Origin: Liolophura sinensis
Lineage: Eukaryota > Mollusca > Polyplacophora > Chitonida > Chitonidae
DNA length: 64,000 nucleotides
Direction: 5' to 3'
Assembly (NCBI RefSeq): GCF_032854445.1
Contig: NW_027017956.1
Coordinates: 434,001 to 498,000 of the forward strand
The notes beneath the pieces were generated by a model that was not told where the DNA came from, did no database searches, and worked only from the letters and a program-made list of their open reading frames with translations. The position numbers and the translations under genes are program-made. This document shows, piece after piece, positions 23,275 to 37,049 of the stretch. Numbering within the stretch: the stretch's first letter is position 1; every line of letters starts with the position of its first letter.

Positions 23275-24551
23275 GAATTATTTTTAGAATAAATCGCTTC
23301 CAAACTCTGGTATATTCACCTTAGTTTAACTAAACGCCATCATATCGTATTTATGTTAATTACATGTAATATTGTAATAGGCATGTTCTTAAGTCAAATG
23401 GCCCTTTGTTAGACTGTTTAGCCTTTCAAAACGGAAACTACAGGTATGCATATTTAAGAGAACTTAAGTTTGTCCTTTTTTAAAACCATTTTCTTCATTC
23501 CTCAATGAAAAATACATGCATTGTTTCGCACCCCTATTTGCAGCGTACTGGCAATGGGCCAAATGTGTAGAATACGATATCTGTGAAATTAATCTGACTG
23601 CAATAAGATCAGAAATTCGACCCCAATTCTTTGATGGTTTTCTCTGCGGTTCTTCTATATCGGGACTAGTCTTGCTGACAATGGTAACTGATGCTCGTCG
23701 GCAGGTACACGTACGTTAATGAGATCAATAACTTTGTCTCTTTCTTTCAGGACAAATATGTAACTTATTAAACTAACGGTTTTGACAGATAAATGTAACA
23801 GCTCTGTGATCTCATCATCTTAGAAATGAAATAACAAATGCGATATAGACGTACTTGAGCTCCTAATATGTTTTTTCCAGAGTGCTTACGGTGGACTTCG
23901 TTTGGATTCTGTGAGGGTTTTGATAGGTCTGTTATATGTTAATTGTGGATTACTGAAAACTCGCTCCACTAATATTATATGTACAGACATGTTTGCTTAA
24001 AGCCTTCCTTTCACTAGGAAATAAAATAGCCTGAGTAGGAGCCTTGTCAGGTGGGGTTATGTATGGGAGGACTAAGGTTTGCCTGAAGTGAAAGACATAG
24101 GTACAGTAAATGGCGCAGAGACATACATGTCTTTACAGATAAATGTTATCTGATCGTCAGTTGCACAGACCGGCCCGGATAGCACAGTTGGTAGAGCGTC
24201 CGCTTCGGGACCGGTAGATCCAGGATCAATCCTTGGTCGAGTCACACCTAAGACTTTAAAAGAGGAAGTTGTGACTTCCTCGTTTGGCGTTCAGCATGAA
24301 GGGTATAGTGCAACGACTGGTTGACCCGTTTCAGCATAATGGCTCGGGCGGGGCGGCTTACTTGCCTTCGGTAAGTCGTCTCAGTGATGCAGCACTAAAT
24401 AAAAGAGCGGTGAAAATCCGTCCTGCAACAAGGAGGCACATTACACGTGCATGCACCCTAATGATTCCTTCGTCGTCATATGGCTGAAAAATTGTTTAGA
24501 TACGACGTTAAACCCCAAGCACTCACTTACTCAGTTGCACAGCGACATACA
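23275..24551 (+). repeat. Inter-array block 6 (1,277 bp, type B with A-like junction)
   Basis: Mostly type B, but with the longer ACATACATACAAG junction. Private changes are CATCATCTTAG for CATCATGTTAG and one missing A in AGAAATTCGACC (about 23611-23614). The missing A extends the short left-part frame to 67 codons (23516-23719). Only this copy has the extension, so it is not evidence for a gene. Confidence 0.92.
24169..24530 (+). mobile_element. tRNA-derived SINE, copy 6 (362 bp)
   Basis: Duplications at 24157-24168 and 24531-24542. Private changes are CATATGGCTG for CATATGACTG and a tail mutation, CACTTACTC. The body hairpin is the type-A form inside an otherwise type-B copy. Confidence 0.87.
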
Positions 24552-26493
24552 TACAAGATGAAGATTGTAATCGACATAATAGCATGTTCAGTTACAAAAT
24601 GAGCATTGTAATCATTGTAATAGCATGTTCAGTTACAAAGTGAACATTGTAATCCTTATAATTGCATGTTCAGTTACAAGATGAACATTGTAATCATTAT
24701 AAAAACATCATCAGTTGCAAGGTGAACATTGTAATCAGTATACAAGCATACTCAGTTGCAAAATGGACATTGTAATCATTACTTTAGCATATTCAGTTAC
24801 AAGATGAACAATGTAATCATTATAATCATGTGCTCAGTTACAAGGTGAACATTGTAATCATTACAATAGCGTGCTCAGTTACAAGATGAACATTGTAATC
24901 ATTATAAAAACATGCCCAGTTACAAGATGAACATTGTAATAATTAAAATAGCATGATCAGTTACGAAGTGAACATTGTAATCATTATAATAGCATGCTCA
25001 GTTGCAAGATAAACAATGTAATCATTATAATATCATTTTCAGTTACAAGATGAAGATTGTAATCGACATAATAGCATGTTCAGTTACAAGATGAACATTG
25101 TAATCATTGTAATAGCATGTTCAGTTACAAAGTAAACATTGTAATCATTATAATAGCGTCAACGGTTACAAAATCACCATTGTAATTAATATAATAGCAT
25201 GCTCAGTTACAAAATGAATATTTCAATCATTATATTAGCATATTTCATTACAAGATGAACATTGTAATCATTATTATAGCATATGTAGTTACAAGATGAA
25301 CATTGTAATCATTATCAAAACATCATCAGTTACAAGGTGAACATTGTAATCAGTATAAAAGCATGCTCAGTTGCAAAATGGATATTGTAATCATTACATT
25401 AGCATATTCACTTACAAGATGAACATTGTAATTATTATAAAAATGTGCTCAGTTACAAGGTGAACAATGTAATCATTGTAATAGCATGTTCAGTTACAAA
25501 GTGAACATTGTAATCCTTATAATTGCATGTTCAGTTACAAGATGAACAATGTAATCATTTTAAAAAGTAAACAGTTTCAAGGTGAACATTGTAATCAGTA
25601 TACAAGCATGCTCAGTTGCAAAATGGACATTGTAATCATTACATTAGCATATTCACTTACAAGATGAATATTGTAATCATTATAATAACATCATCAGTTA
25701 CAACATAAGCATTGTATTCATTATATTAGCTCGTTGACTTACAAGATAAACATTGTAATCATTATAAAAGCATGTTCAGTTACAAGGTGAACATAGTAAT
25801 CATTTTAAAAACATGCTCAGTTGCAAGATGAAGATTGTAATCGACATAATAGCATGTTCAGTTACAAGATGAACATTGTAATCATTATAAAAACATCATC
25901 AGTTGCAAGGTGAACATTGTAATCAGTATACAAGCATGCTCAGTTGCAAGATAAACATTGTAATCATTACATTAGCATATTCACTTACAAGATGAATATT
26001 GTAATCATTATAATAACATCATCAGTTACAAAGTAAACATTGTATTCATTATATTAGCACGTTCAATTACAAGATGAACATTGTAATCATTATAAAAGCA
26101 TGTTGAGTTACAAGGTGAACATTGTAATCTTTATAATAGCATGTTCAGTTACAAGGTGGACATTGTAAGTATAAAAGCATGCTCAGTTGCAAAATAGACA
26201 TTGTAATCATTACATAAGCATATTCAGTTACAAGATGAATATTGTAATCATTATAATAACATCATCAGTTACAAAATGAACATTGTATTCATTATATTAG
26301 CACGTTCAATTACAAGATGAACATTGTAATCATTATAATATCATGCTCAGTTGCAAGATGAAGATTGTAATCGACATAATAGCATGTTCAGTTACAAGAT
26401 GAACATTGTAAACATTGTATTAGCATGTTCAGTTACAAAGTGAACATTGTAATCATTATAATAGCATGTTCAGTTACCAGATGAACATTGTAA
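24552..26493 (+). repeat. 41-bp minisatellite array 7 (about 47 monomers, type B)
   Basis: Shortest complete array. It has type-B markers AAAAAGTAAACAGTTTC, ACATAAGCATTG and GTTGACTTAC. It ends with the distinctive pair AACATTGTATTAGC and CAAAGTGAACATTG before the final TTACCAG monomer, an ending shared only with arrays 9 and 13. Confidence 0.96.
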
Positions 26494-27778
26494 GAATTAT
26501 TTTTAGAATAAATCGCTTCCAAACTCTGGTATATTCACCTTAGTTTAACTAAACGCCATCATATCGTATTTATGTTAATTACATGTAATATTTTAATAGG
26601 CATGTTCTTAAATCAAATGGCCCTTTGTTAGACTGTTTAGCCTTTCAAAACGGAAACTACAGGTATGCATATTTAAGAGAACTTATGTTTGTCCTTTTTT
26701 AAAACCATTTTCTTCATTCCTCAATGAAAAATACATGCATTGTTTCGCACCCCTATTTGCAGCGTTCTGGCAATGGGCCAAATGTGTAGAAAACGATATC
26801 TGTGAAATTAATCTGACAGCAATAAAATCAGAAAATTCGACCCCAATTATTTTATGGTTTTCTCTACGGTTCTTCTATATCGGGACTAGTCTTGCTGACA
26901 ATGGTAACTGATGCTCGTCGGCAGGTACACGTACGTTAATGAGATCAATAACTTTGTCTCTTTCTTTCAGGACAAATATGTAACTTATTAAACTAACGGT
27001 TTTGACAGATAAATGTAACAGCTCTGTGATCTCATCATGTTAGAAATGAAATAAAAAATGCGATATAGACGTACTTGAGCTCCTAATATGTTTTTTCCAG
27101 AGTGCTTACGGTGGACTTCGTTTGGATTCTGTGAGGGTTTTGATAGGTCTGTTATATGTTAATTGTGTATTACTGAAAACTCGCTCCACTAACATTATAT
27201 ATACAAACATGTATGCTTAAAGCCTTCCTTTCACTAGGAAATAAAATAGCCTGAGTAGGAGCCTTGTCAGGTGGGGTTATGTATGGGAGGACTAAGGTTT
27301 GCCTGAAGTGAAAGACATAGGTACAGTAAATGGCGCAGAGACATACATGTCTTTACAGATAAATGTTATCTGATCGTCAGTTGCACAGACCGGCCCGGAT
27401 AGCACAGTTGGTAGAGCGTCCGCTTCGGGACCGGTAGATCCAGGATCAATCCTTGGTCGAGTCACACCTAAGACTTTAAAAGAGGAAGTTGTGACTTCCT
27501 CGTTTGGCGTTCAGCATGAAGGGGATAGTGCAACGACTGGTTGACCCGTTTCAGTATAATGGCTCGGGCGGGGCGGCTTACTTGCCTTCGGTAAGTCGTC
27601 TCAGTGATGCAGCACTAAACAAAAGAGCGGTGAAAATCCGTCCTGCAACAAGGAGGCACATTAAACGTGCATGCACCCTAATGATTCCTTCGTCGTCATA
27701 TGACTGAAAAATTGTTGAGTACGACGTTAAACCCCAAGCACTCACTCACTCACTCACTCAGTTGCACAGCGACATACA
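26494..27778 (+). repeat. Inter-array block 7 (1,285 bp, type A)
   Basis: Longest block because of an extra ACTC unit in the SINE tail. It has type-A GCGTTCTGGC and ATAAAATCAG. Private changes are GAAAACGATATC and CTGACAGCAATAAAATC. It follows the B-type short ending of array 7, so the array 7 to block 7 junction is the same kind as array 9 to block 9 and array 13 to block 13. Confidence 0.93.
27389..27757 (+). mobile_element. tRNA-derived SINE, copy 7 (369 bp)
   Basis: Duplications at 27377-27388 and 27758-27769. The tail has five ACTC-type repeats, the longest in the window. GGGGATAG has one G fewer than in the other type-A copies. Confidence 0.88.
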
Positions 27779-28227
27779 TACAAGATGAAGATTGTAATCG
27801 ACATAATAGCATGTTCAGTTACAAAATGAACATTGTAATCATTGTAATAGCATGTTAAGTTACAAAGTGAACATTGTAATCCTTATAATTGCATGTTCAG
27901 TTACAAGATGAACATTGTAATCATTATAAAAACATCATCAGCTGCAAGGTGAACATTGTAATCAGTATACAAGCATGCTCAGTTGCAAAATGGACATTGT
28001 AATCATTACAATAGCATATTCAGTTACAAGATGAACATTGTAATCATTATAATCATGTGCTCAGTTACAAGGTGAACATTGTAATCATTACAATAGCGTG
28101 CTCAGTTACAAGATGAACATTGTAATCATTATAAAAACATGCCCAGTTACAAGATGAACATTGTAATAGTTAAAATAGCATGATCAGTTACGAAGTGAAC
28201 AATGTAATCATTATAATAGCATGCTCA

Positions 28228-30315
28228 GTTGCAAGATAAACATTGTAATCATTATAATATCATTTTCAGTTACAAGATGAAGATTGTAATCGACATAATA
28301 GCATGTTCAGTTACAAGATGAACATTGTAATCATTGTAATAGCATGTTCAGTTACAAAGTAAACATTGTAATTATTATAATAGCGTCAACGGTTACAAAA
28401 TCACCATTGTAATCAATATAATAGCATGCTCAGTTACAAAATGAATATTGCAATCATTATATTAGCATATGTAGTTACAAGATGAACATTGTAATCATTA
28501 TTATAGCATATGTAGTTACAAGATGAACATTTTAATCATTATAAAAACATCATCAGTTACAAGGTGAACATTGTAATCAGTATAAAAGCATGCTCAGTTG
28601 CAAAATGGATATTGTAATCATTACATTAGCATATTCACTTACAAGATGAACATTGTAATCATTATAATAATGTGCTCAGTTACAAGGTGAACAATGTAAT
28701 CATTGTAATAGCATGTTCAGTTACAAAGTGAACATTGTAATCCTTATAATTGCATGTTCAGTTACAAAGTGAACATTGTAATCATTATAAAAACATCATC
28801 AGTTGCAAGGTGAACATTGTAATCAGTATACAAGCATGCTCAGTTGCAAAATGGACATTGTAATCATTACAATAGCATATTCAGTTACAAGATGAACATT
28901 GTAATCATTATAATAATGCGCTCAGTTACAAGGTGAACCATGTAATCATTGTAATAGCATGTTCAGTTACAAAGTGAACATTGTAATCCTTATAATTGCA
29001 TGTTCAGTTACAAGATGAACATTGTAATCATTATAAAAACATAAACAGTTACAAGGTGAACATTGTAATCAGTATACAAGCATGCTCAGTTGCAAAATGG
29101 ACATTGTAATCATTACATTAGCATATTCACTTACAAGATGAATATTGTAATTATTATAATAACATCATCAGTTACAATGTAAACATTGTATTCATTATAT
29201 TAGCTCGTTCACTTACAAGATAAACATTGTAATCATTATAAAAGCATGTTCAGCTACAAGGTGAACATAGTAATCATTTTAAAAACATGCTCAGTTGCAA
29301 GATGAAGATTGTAATCGACATAATAGCATGTTCAGTTACAAGATGAACATTGTAATGATTATAAAAACATCATCAGTTGCAAGGTGAAAATTGTAATCAG
29401 TATACAAGCATGCTCAGTTGCAAGATAAACATTGTAATCATTACATTAGCATATTCACTTACAAGATGAATATTGTAATCATTATAATAACATCATCAGT
29501 TACAAAGTAAACATTGTATTCATTATATTAGCACGTTCAATTACAAGATGAACATTGTAATCATTATAAAAGCATGTTCAGTTACAAGGTGAACATTGTA
29601 ATCTTTATAAAATCATGCTCAGTTACAAGATGAACATTCTAATCATTATAATAGCATGTTCAGTTACAAGGTGGACATTGTAAGTATAAAAGCATGCTCA
29701 GTTGCAAAATGGACATTGTAATCATTACATAAGCATATTCAGTTACAAGATGAATATTGTAATCATTATAATAACATCATCAGTTACAAAATGAACATTG
29801 TATTCAATATATTAGCACGTTCAATTACAAGATGAACATTGTAATCATTATAATATCATGCTCAGTTGCAAGATAAAGATTGTAATCGACATAATAGCAT
29901 GTTCAGTTACAAGATGAACATTGTAATCATTGTAATAGCATGTTCAGTTACAAAGTGAACATTGTAATCCTTATAATTGCATGTTCAGTTACAAGATGAA
30001 CGTTGTTATCATTATAAAAACATCATCAGTTCCTAGGTGAACATTGTAATCAGTATACAAGCATGCTCAGTTGCAAAATGGACATTGTAATCATTGCAAT
30101 AGCATATTCAGTTACAAGATGAACATTGCAATCATTATAATAATGTGCTCAGTTACAAGGAGAACATTGAAATCATTACAATAGCGTGCTCAGTTACAAG
30201 GTGAACATTGTAATCATTATAAAAACATGCCCAGTTACAAGATGAACATTGTAATAGTTAAAATAGCATGCTCAAATACAAGATGAGCAATGTAATCATT
30301 ATAATAGCATGCTCA
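28228..30315 (+). repeat. 2,088-bp higher-order repeat, unit 1
   Basis: Starts GTTGCAAGATAAACATTG and ends AATAGCATGCTCA. It equals 51 monomers of 41 bp minus the 3 bases missing from the marker monomer. Compared with units 2 and 3 it lacks their shared variants (it has ATTATTATAGC near 28500 and CTCGTTCACTT near 29211). Confidence 0.92.
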
Positions 30316-32403
30316 GTTGCAAGATAAACATTGTAATCATTATAATATCATTTTCAGTTACAAGATGAAGATTGTAATCGACATAATAGCATGTTCAGTT
30401 ACAAGATGAACATTGTAATCATTGTAATAGCATGTTCAGTTACAAAGTAAACATTGTAATCATTATAATAGCGTCAACGGTTACAAAATCACCATTGTAA
30501 TCAATATAATAGCATGCTCAGTTACAAAATGAATATTGCAATTATTATATTAGCATATGTAGTTACAAGATGAACATTGTAATCACTATTATAACATATG
30601 TAGTTACAAGATGAACATTTTAATCATTATAAAAACATCATCAGTTACAAGGTGAACATTGTAATCAGTATAAAAGCATGCTCAGTTGCAAAATGGATAT
30701 TGTAATCATTACATTAGCATATTCACTTACAAGATGAACATTGTAATCATTATAATAATGTGCTCAGTTACAAGGTGAACAATGTAATCATTGTAATAGC
30801 ATGTTCAGTTACAAAGTGAACATTGTAATCCTTATAATTGCATGTTCAGTTACAAAGTGAACATTGTAATCATTATAAAAACATCATCAGTTGCAAGGTG
30901 AACATTGTAATCAGTATACAAGCATGCTCAGTTGCAAAATGGACATTGTAATCATTACAATAGCATATTCAGTTACAAGATGAACATTGTAATCATTATA
31001 ATAATGCGCTCAGTTACAAGGTGAACCATGTAATCATTGTAATAGCATGTTCAGTTACAAAGTGAACATTGTAATCCTTATAATTGCATGTTCAGTTACA
31101 AGATGAACATTGTAATCATTATAAAAACATAAACAGTTACAAGGTGAACATTGTAATCAGTATACAAGCATGCTCAGTTGCAAAAGGGACATTGTAATCA
31201 TTACATTAGCATATTCACTTACAAGATGAATATTGTAATTATTATAATAACATCATCAGTTACAATGTAAACATTGTATTCATTATATTAGCCCGTTCAC
31301 TTACAAGATAAACATTGTAATCATTATAAAAGCATGTTCAGCTACAAGGTGAACATAGTAATCATTTTAAAAACATGCTCAGTTGCAAGATGAAGATTGT
31401 AATCGACATAATAGCATGTTCAGTTATAAGATGAACATTGTAATCATTATAAAAACATCATCAGTTGCAAGGTGAACATTGTAATCAGTATACAAGCATG
31501 CTCAGTTGCAAGATAAACATTGTAATTATTACATTAGCATATTCACTTACAAGATGAATATTGTAATCATTATAATAACATCATCAGTTACAAAGTAAAC
31601 ATTGTATTCATTATATTAGCACGTTCAATTACAAGATGAACATTGTAATCATTATAAAAGCATGTTCAGTTACAAGGTGAACATTGTAATCTTTATAAAA
31701 TCATGCTCAGTTACAAGATGAACATTCTAATCATTATAATAGCATGTTCAGTTACAAGGTGGACATTGTAAGTATAAAAGCATGCTCAGTTGCAAAATGG
31801 ACATTGTAATCATTACATAAGCATATTTAGTTACAAGATGAATATTGTAATCATTATAATAACATCATCAGTTACAAAATGAACATTGTATTCAATATAT
31901 TAGCACGTTCAATTACAAGATGAACATTGTAATCATTATAATATCATGCTCAGTTGCAAGATAAAGATTGTAATCGACATAATAGCATGTTCAGTTACAA
32001 GATGAACATTGTAATCATTGTAATAGCATGTTCAGTTACAAAGTGAACATTGTAATCCTTATAATTGCATGTTCAGTTACAAGATGAACGTTGTTATCAT
32101 TATAAAAACATCATCAGTTCCTAGGTGAACATTGTAATCAGTATACAAGCATGCTCAGTTGCAAAATGGACATTGTAATCATTGCAATAGCATATTCAGT
32201 TACAAGATGAACATTGCAATCATTATAATAATGTGCTCAGTTACAAGGAGAACATTGAAATCATTACAATAGCGTGCTCAGTTACAAGGTGAACATTGTA
32301 ATCATTATAAAAACATGCCCAGTTACAAGATGAACATTGTAATAGTTAAAATAGCATGCTCAAATACAAGATGAGCAATGTAATCATTATAATAGCATGC
32401 TCA
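30316..32403 (+). repeat. 2,088-bp higher-order repeat, unit 2
   Basis: Same start and length as unit 1. It shares ATCACTATTATAACATATG (30585 region), CAAAAGGGACATTG (31184 region) and GCCCGTTCACTT (31291 region) with unit 3, which marks these two as the most recent duplicates. Confidence 0.92.
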
Positions 32404-34491
32404 GTTGCAAGATAAACATTGTAATCATTATAATATCATTTTCAGTTACAAGATGAAGATTGTAATCGACATAATAGCATGTTCAGTTACAAGATGAACA
32501 TTGTAATCATTGTAATAGCATGTTCAGTTACAAAGTAAACATTGTAATCATTATAATAGCGTCAACGGTTACAAAATCACCATTGTAATCAATATAATAG
32601 CATGCTCAGTTACAAAATGAATATTGCAATTATTATATTAGCATATGTAGTTACAAGATGAACATTGTAATCACTATTATAACATATGTAGTTACAAGAT
32701 GAACATTTTAATCATTATAAAAACATCATCAGTTACAAGGTGAACATTGTAATCAGTATAAAAGCATGGTCAGTTGCAAAATGGATATTGTAATCATTAC
32801 ATTAGCATATTCACTTACAAGATGAACATTGTAATCATTATAATAATGTGCTCAGTTACAAGGTGAACAATGTAATCATTGTAATAGCATGTTCAGTTAC
32901 AAAGTGAACATTGTAATCCTTATAATTGCATGTTCAGTTACAAAGTGAACATTGTAATCATTATAAAAACATCATCAGTTGCAAGGTGAACATTGTAATC
33001 AGTATACAAGCATGCTCAGTTGCAAAATGGACATTGTAATCATTACAATAGCATATTCAGTTACAAGATGAACATTGTAATCATTATAATAATGCGCTCA
33101 GTTACAAGGTGAACCATGTAATCATTGTAATAGCATGTTCAGTTACAAAGTGAACATTGTAATCCTTATAATTGCATGTTCAGTTACAAGATGAACATTG
33201 TAATCATTATAAAAACATAAACAGTTACAAGGTGAACATTGTAATCAGTATACAAGCATGCTCAGTTGCAAAAGGGACATTGTAATCATTACATTAGCAT
33301 ATTCACTTACAAGATGAATATTGTAATTATTATAATAACATCATCAGTTACAATGTAAACATTGTATTCATTATATTAGCCCGTTCACTTACAAGATAAA
33401 CATTGTAATCATTATAAAAGCATGTTCAGCTACAAGGTGAACATAGTAATCATTTTAAAAACATGCTCAGTTGCAAGATGAAGATTGTAATCGACATAAT
33501 AGCATGTTCAGTTATAAGATGAACATTGTAATCATTATAAAAACATCATCAGTTGCAAGGTGAACATTGTAATCAGTATACAAGCATGCTCAGTTGCAAG
33601 ATAAACTTTGTAATCATTACATTAGCATATTCACTTACAAGATGATTATTGTAATCATTATAATAACATCATCAGTTACAAAGTAAACATTGTATTCATT
33701 ATATTAGCACGTTCAATTACAAGATGAACATTGTAATCATTATAAAAGCATGTTCAGTTACAAGGTGAACATTGTAATCTTTATAAAATCATGCTCAGTT
33801 ACAAGATGAACATTCTAATCATTATAATAGCATGTTCAGTTACAAGGTGGACATTGTAAGTATAAAAGCATGCTCAGTTGCAAAATGGACATTGTAATCA
33901 TTACATAAGCATATTTAGTTACAAGATGAATATTGTAATCATTATAATAACATCATCAGTTACAAAATGAACATTGTATTCAATATATTAGCACGTTCAA
34001 TTACAAGATGAACATTGTAATCATTATAATATCATGCTCAGTTGCAAGATAAAGATTGTAATCGACATAATAGCATGTTCAGTTACAAGATGAACATTGT
34101 AATCATTGTAATAGCATGTTCAGTTACAAAGTGAACATTGTAATCCTTATAATTGCATGTTCAGTTACAAGATGAACGTTGTTATCATTATAAAAACATC
34201 ATCAGTTCCTAGGTGAACATTGTAATCAGTATACAAGCATGCTCAGTTGCAAAATGGACATTGTAATCATTGCAATAGCATATTCAGTTACAAGATGAAC
34301 ATTGCAATCATTATAATAATGTGCTCAGTTACAAGGAGAACATTGAAATCATTACAATAGCGTGCTCAGTTACAAGGTGAACATTGTAATCATTATAAAA
34401 ACATGCCCAGTTACAAGATGAACATTGTAATAGTTAAAATAGCATGCTCAAATACAAGATGAGCAATGTAATCATTATAATAGCATGCTCA
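32404..34491 (+). repeat. 2,088-bp higher-order repeat, unit 3
   Basis: Shares the three unit-2 variants listed for unit 2. Private substitutions include CATGGTCAGTTGC (32768 region), AAACTTTGTAATC (33605 region) and GATGATTATTG (33645 region). Confidence 0.92.
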
Positions 34492-37049
34492 GTTGCAAGA
34501 TAAACATTGTAATCATTATAATATCATTTTCAGTTACAAGATGAAGATTGTAATCGACATAATAGCATGCTCAGTTACAAAATGAATATTGCAATTATTA
34601 TATTAGCATATGTAGTTACAAGATGAACATTGTAATCATTATTATAGCATATGTAGTTACAAGATGAACATTTTAATCATTATAAAAACATCATCAGTTA
34701 CAAGGTGAACATTGTAATCAGTATAAAAGCATGCTCAGTTGCAAAATGGATATTGTAATCATTACATTAGCATATTCACTTACAAGATGAACATTGTAAT
34801 CATTCTTAATGTGCTCAGTTACAAGGTGAACAATGTAATCATTGTAATAGCATGTTCAGTTACAAACTGAACATTGTAATCCTTATAATTGCATGTTCAG
34901 TTACAAAGTGAACATTGTAATCATTATAAAAACATCATCAGTTGCAAGGTGAACATTGTAATCAGTATACAAGCATCCTCAGTTGCAAAATGGACATTGT
35001 AATCATTACAATAGGATATTCAATTACAAGATGAACATTGTAATCATTATAATAATGCGCTCAGTTACAAGGTGAACAATGTAATCATTGTAATAGCATG
35101 TTCAGTTACAAAGTGAACATTGTAATCCTTATAATTGCATGTTCAGTTATAAGATGAACATTGTAATCATTATAAAATCATAAACAGTTACAAGGTGAAC
35201 ATTGTAATCAGTATACAAGCATGCTCAGTTGCAAAATGGACATTGTAATCATTACATTAGCATATTCACTTACAAGATGAATATTGTAATCATTATAATA
35301 ACATCATCAGTTACAAAGTAAACATTGTATTCATTATATTAGCACGTTCAATTACAAGATGAACATTGTAATCATTATAAAAGCATGTTCAGTTACAAGG
35401 TGAACATTGTAATCTTTATAAAAACATGCTCAGTTACAGGAGGAACATTCCAATCATTATAATAGCATGTTCAGTTACAAATTGAACATTGTAATCCTTA
35501 TAATTGCATGTTCAGTTACAAGATGAACATTGTAATCATTATAAAAACATAAACAGTTACAAGGTGAACATTGTAATCAGTATACAAGCATGCTCAGTTG
35601 CAAAATGGACATTGTAATCATTACATTAGCATATTCACTTACAAGATGAATATTGTAATTATTATAATAACATCATCAGTTACAATGTAAACATTGTATT
35701 CATTATATTAGCTCGTTCACTTACAAGATAAACATTGTAATCATTATAAAAGCATGTTCAGCTACAAGGTGAACATAGTAATCATTTTAAAAACATGCTC
35801 AGTTGCAAGATGAAGATTGTAATCGACATAATAGCATGTTCAGTTATAAGATGAACATTGTAATCATTATAAAAACATCATCAGTTGCAAGGTGAACATT
35901 GTAATCAGTATACAAGCATGCTCAGTTGCAAGATAAACATTGTAATCATTACATTAGCATATTCACTTACAAGATGAATATTGTAATCATTATAATAACA
36001 TCATCAGTTACAAAGTAAACATTGTATTCATTATATTAGCACGTTTAATTACAAGGTGAACATTGTAATCTTTATAAAATCATGCTCAGTTACAAGATGA
36101 ACATTCTAATCATTATAATAGCATGTTCAGTTACAAGGTGGACATTGTAAGTATAAAAGCATGCTCAGTTGCAAAATGGACATTGTAATCATTACATAAG
36201 CATATTTAGTTACAAGATGAATATTGTAATCATTATAATAACATCATCAGTTACAAAATGAACATTGTATTCCATATATTAGCACGTTCAATTACAAGAT
36301 GAACATTGTAATCATTATAATATCATGCTCAGTTGCAAGATAAAGATTGTAATCGACATAATAGCATGTTCAGTTACAAGATGAACATGGTAATCATTGT
36401 AATAGCATGTTCAGTTACAAAGTGAACATTGTAATCCTTATAATTGCATGTTCAGTTACAAGATGAACGTTGTTATCATTATAAAATCATCATCAGTTCC
36501 TAGGTGAACATTGTAATCAGTATACAAGCATGCTCAGTTGCAAAATGGACATTGTAATCATTGCAATAGCATATTCAGTTACAAAGTGAACATTGCAATC
36601 ATTATAATAATGTGCTCAGTTACAAGGAGAACATTGAAATCATTACAATAGCGTGCTCAGTTACAAGGTGAACATTGTAATCATTATAAAAACATGCCCA
36701 GTTACAAGATGAACATTGTAATAGTTAAAATAGCATGCTCAAATACAAGATGAGCAATGTAATCATTATAATAGCATGCTCAATTACAAGATGAAAATTG
36801 TAATTCGTATAATAGCATGCTCAGTTACAACATGAACATTGTAATCATTATAATAGCATGTTCAGTTACAAGATCAACATTGTAATCAGTATAATAGCAT
36901 GCTCAGTTACAAAATTAATATTTTAGTTATTACACTAGTATGCCCAGTTACAAGATGAACATTGTAATCAGTATAATAGCGTGCTCAGTTACAAGATGAG
37001 CAATGTAATCATTATAATAGCATGTTCAGTTACCAGATGAACATTGTAA
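34492..37049 (+). repeat. Array 8 tail, altered higher-order unit with a three-monomer deletion
   Basis: Begins like the 2,088-bp units, but after ATCGACATAATAGCATGC it jumps to the AAAATGAATATTGC monomer, missing exactly three monomers (123 bp). The homologous tails of arrays 11 and 12 are 2,681 bp against 2,558 here. It shares with them CATTCTTAATGTG, AGCATCCTCAG, ATAGGATATTC and the unusual GGAGGAACATTCC monomer. Confidence 0.92.

Larger units (their letters stand above)
27779..37049 (+). repeat. 41-bp minisatellite array 8 (about 226 monomers, longest array)
   Basis: Type-A array of 9,271 bp. It contains three consecutive 2,088-bp higher-order units (28228-30315, 30316-32403, 32404-34491) and a fourth, altered unit to the end. 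Each unit has one 38-bp marker monomer. The length fits 226 monomers plus the standard terminal remainder of 19 bases, minus four 3-base markers and one 2-base change (CATTCTTAATGTG near 34803). Confidence 0.97.

Noticed and set aside
23516-23719. 67-codon frame across the left part of block 6
   Set aside because: It exists only because block 6 lost one A at about 23611-23614. The other blocks stop after about 39 codons.
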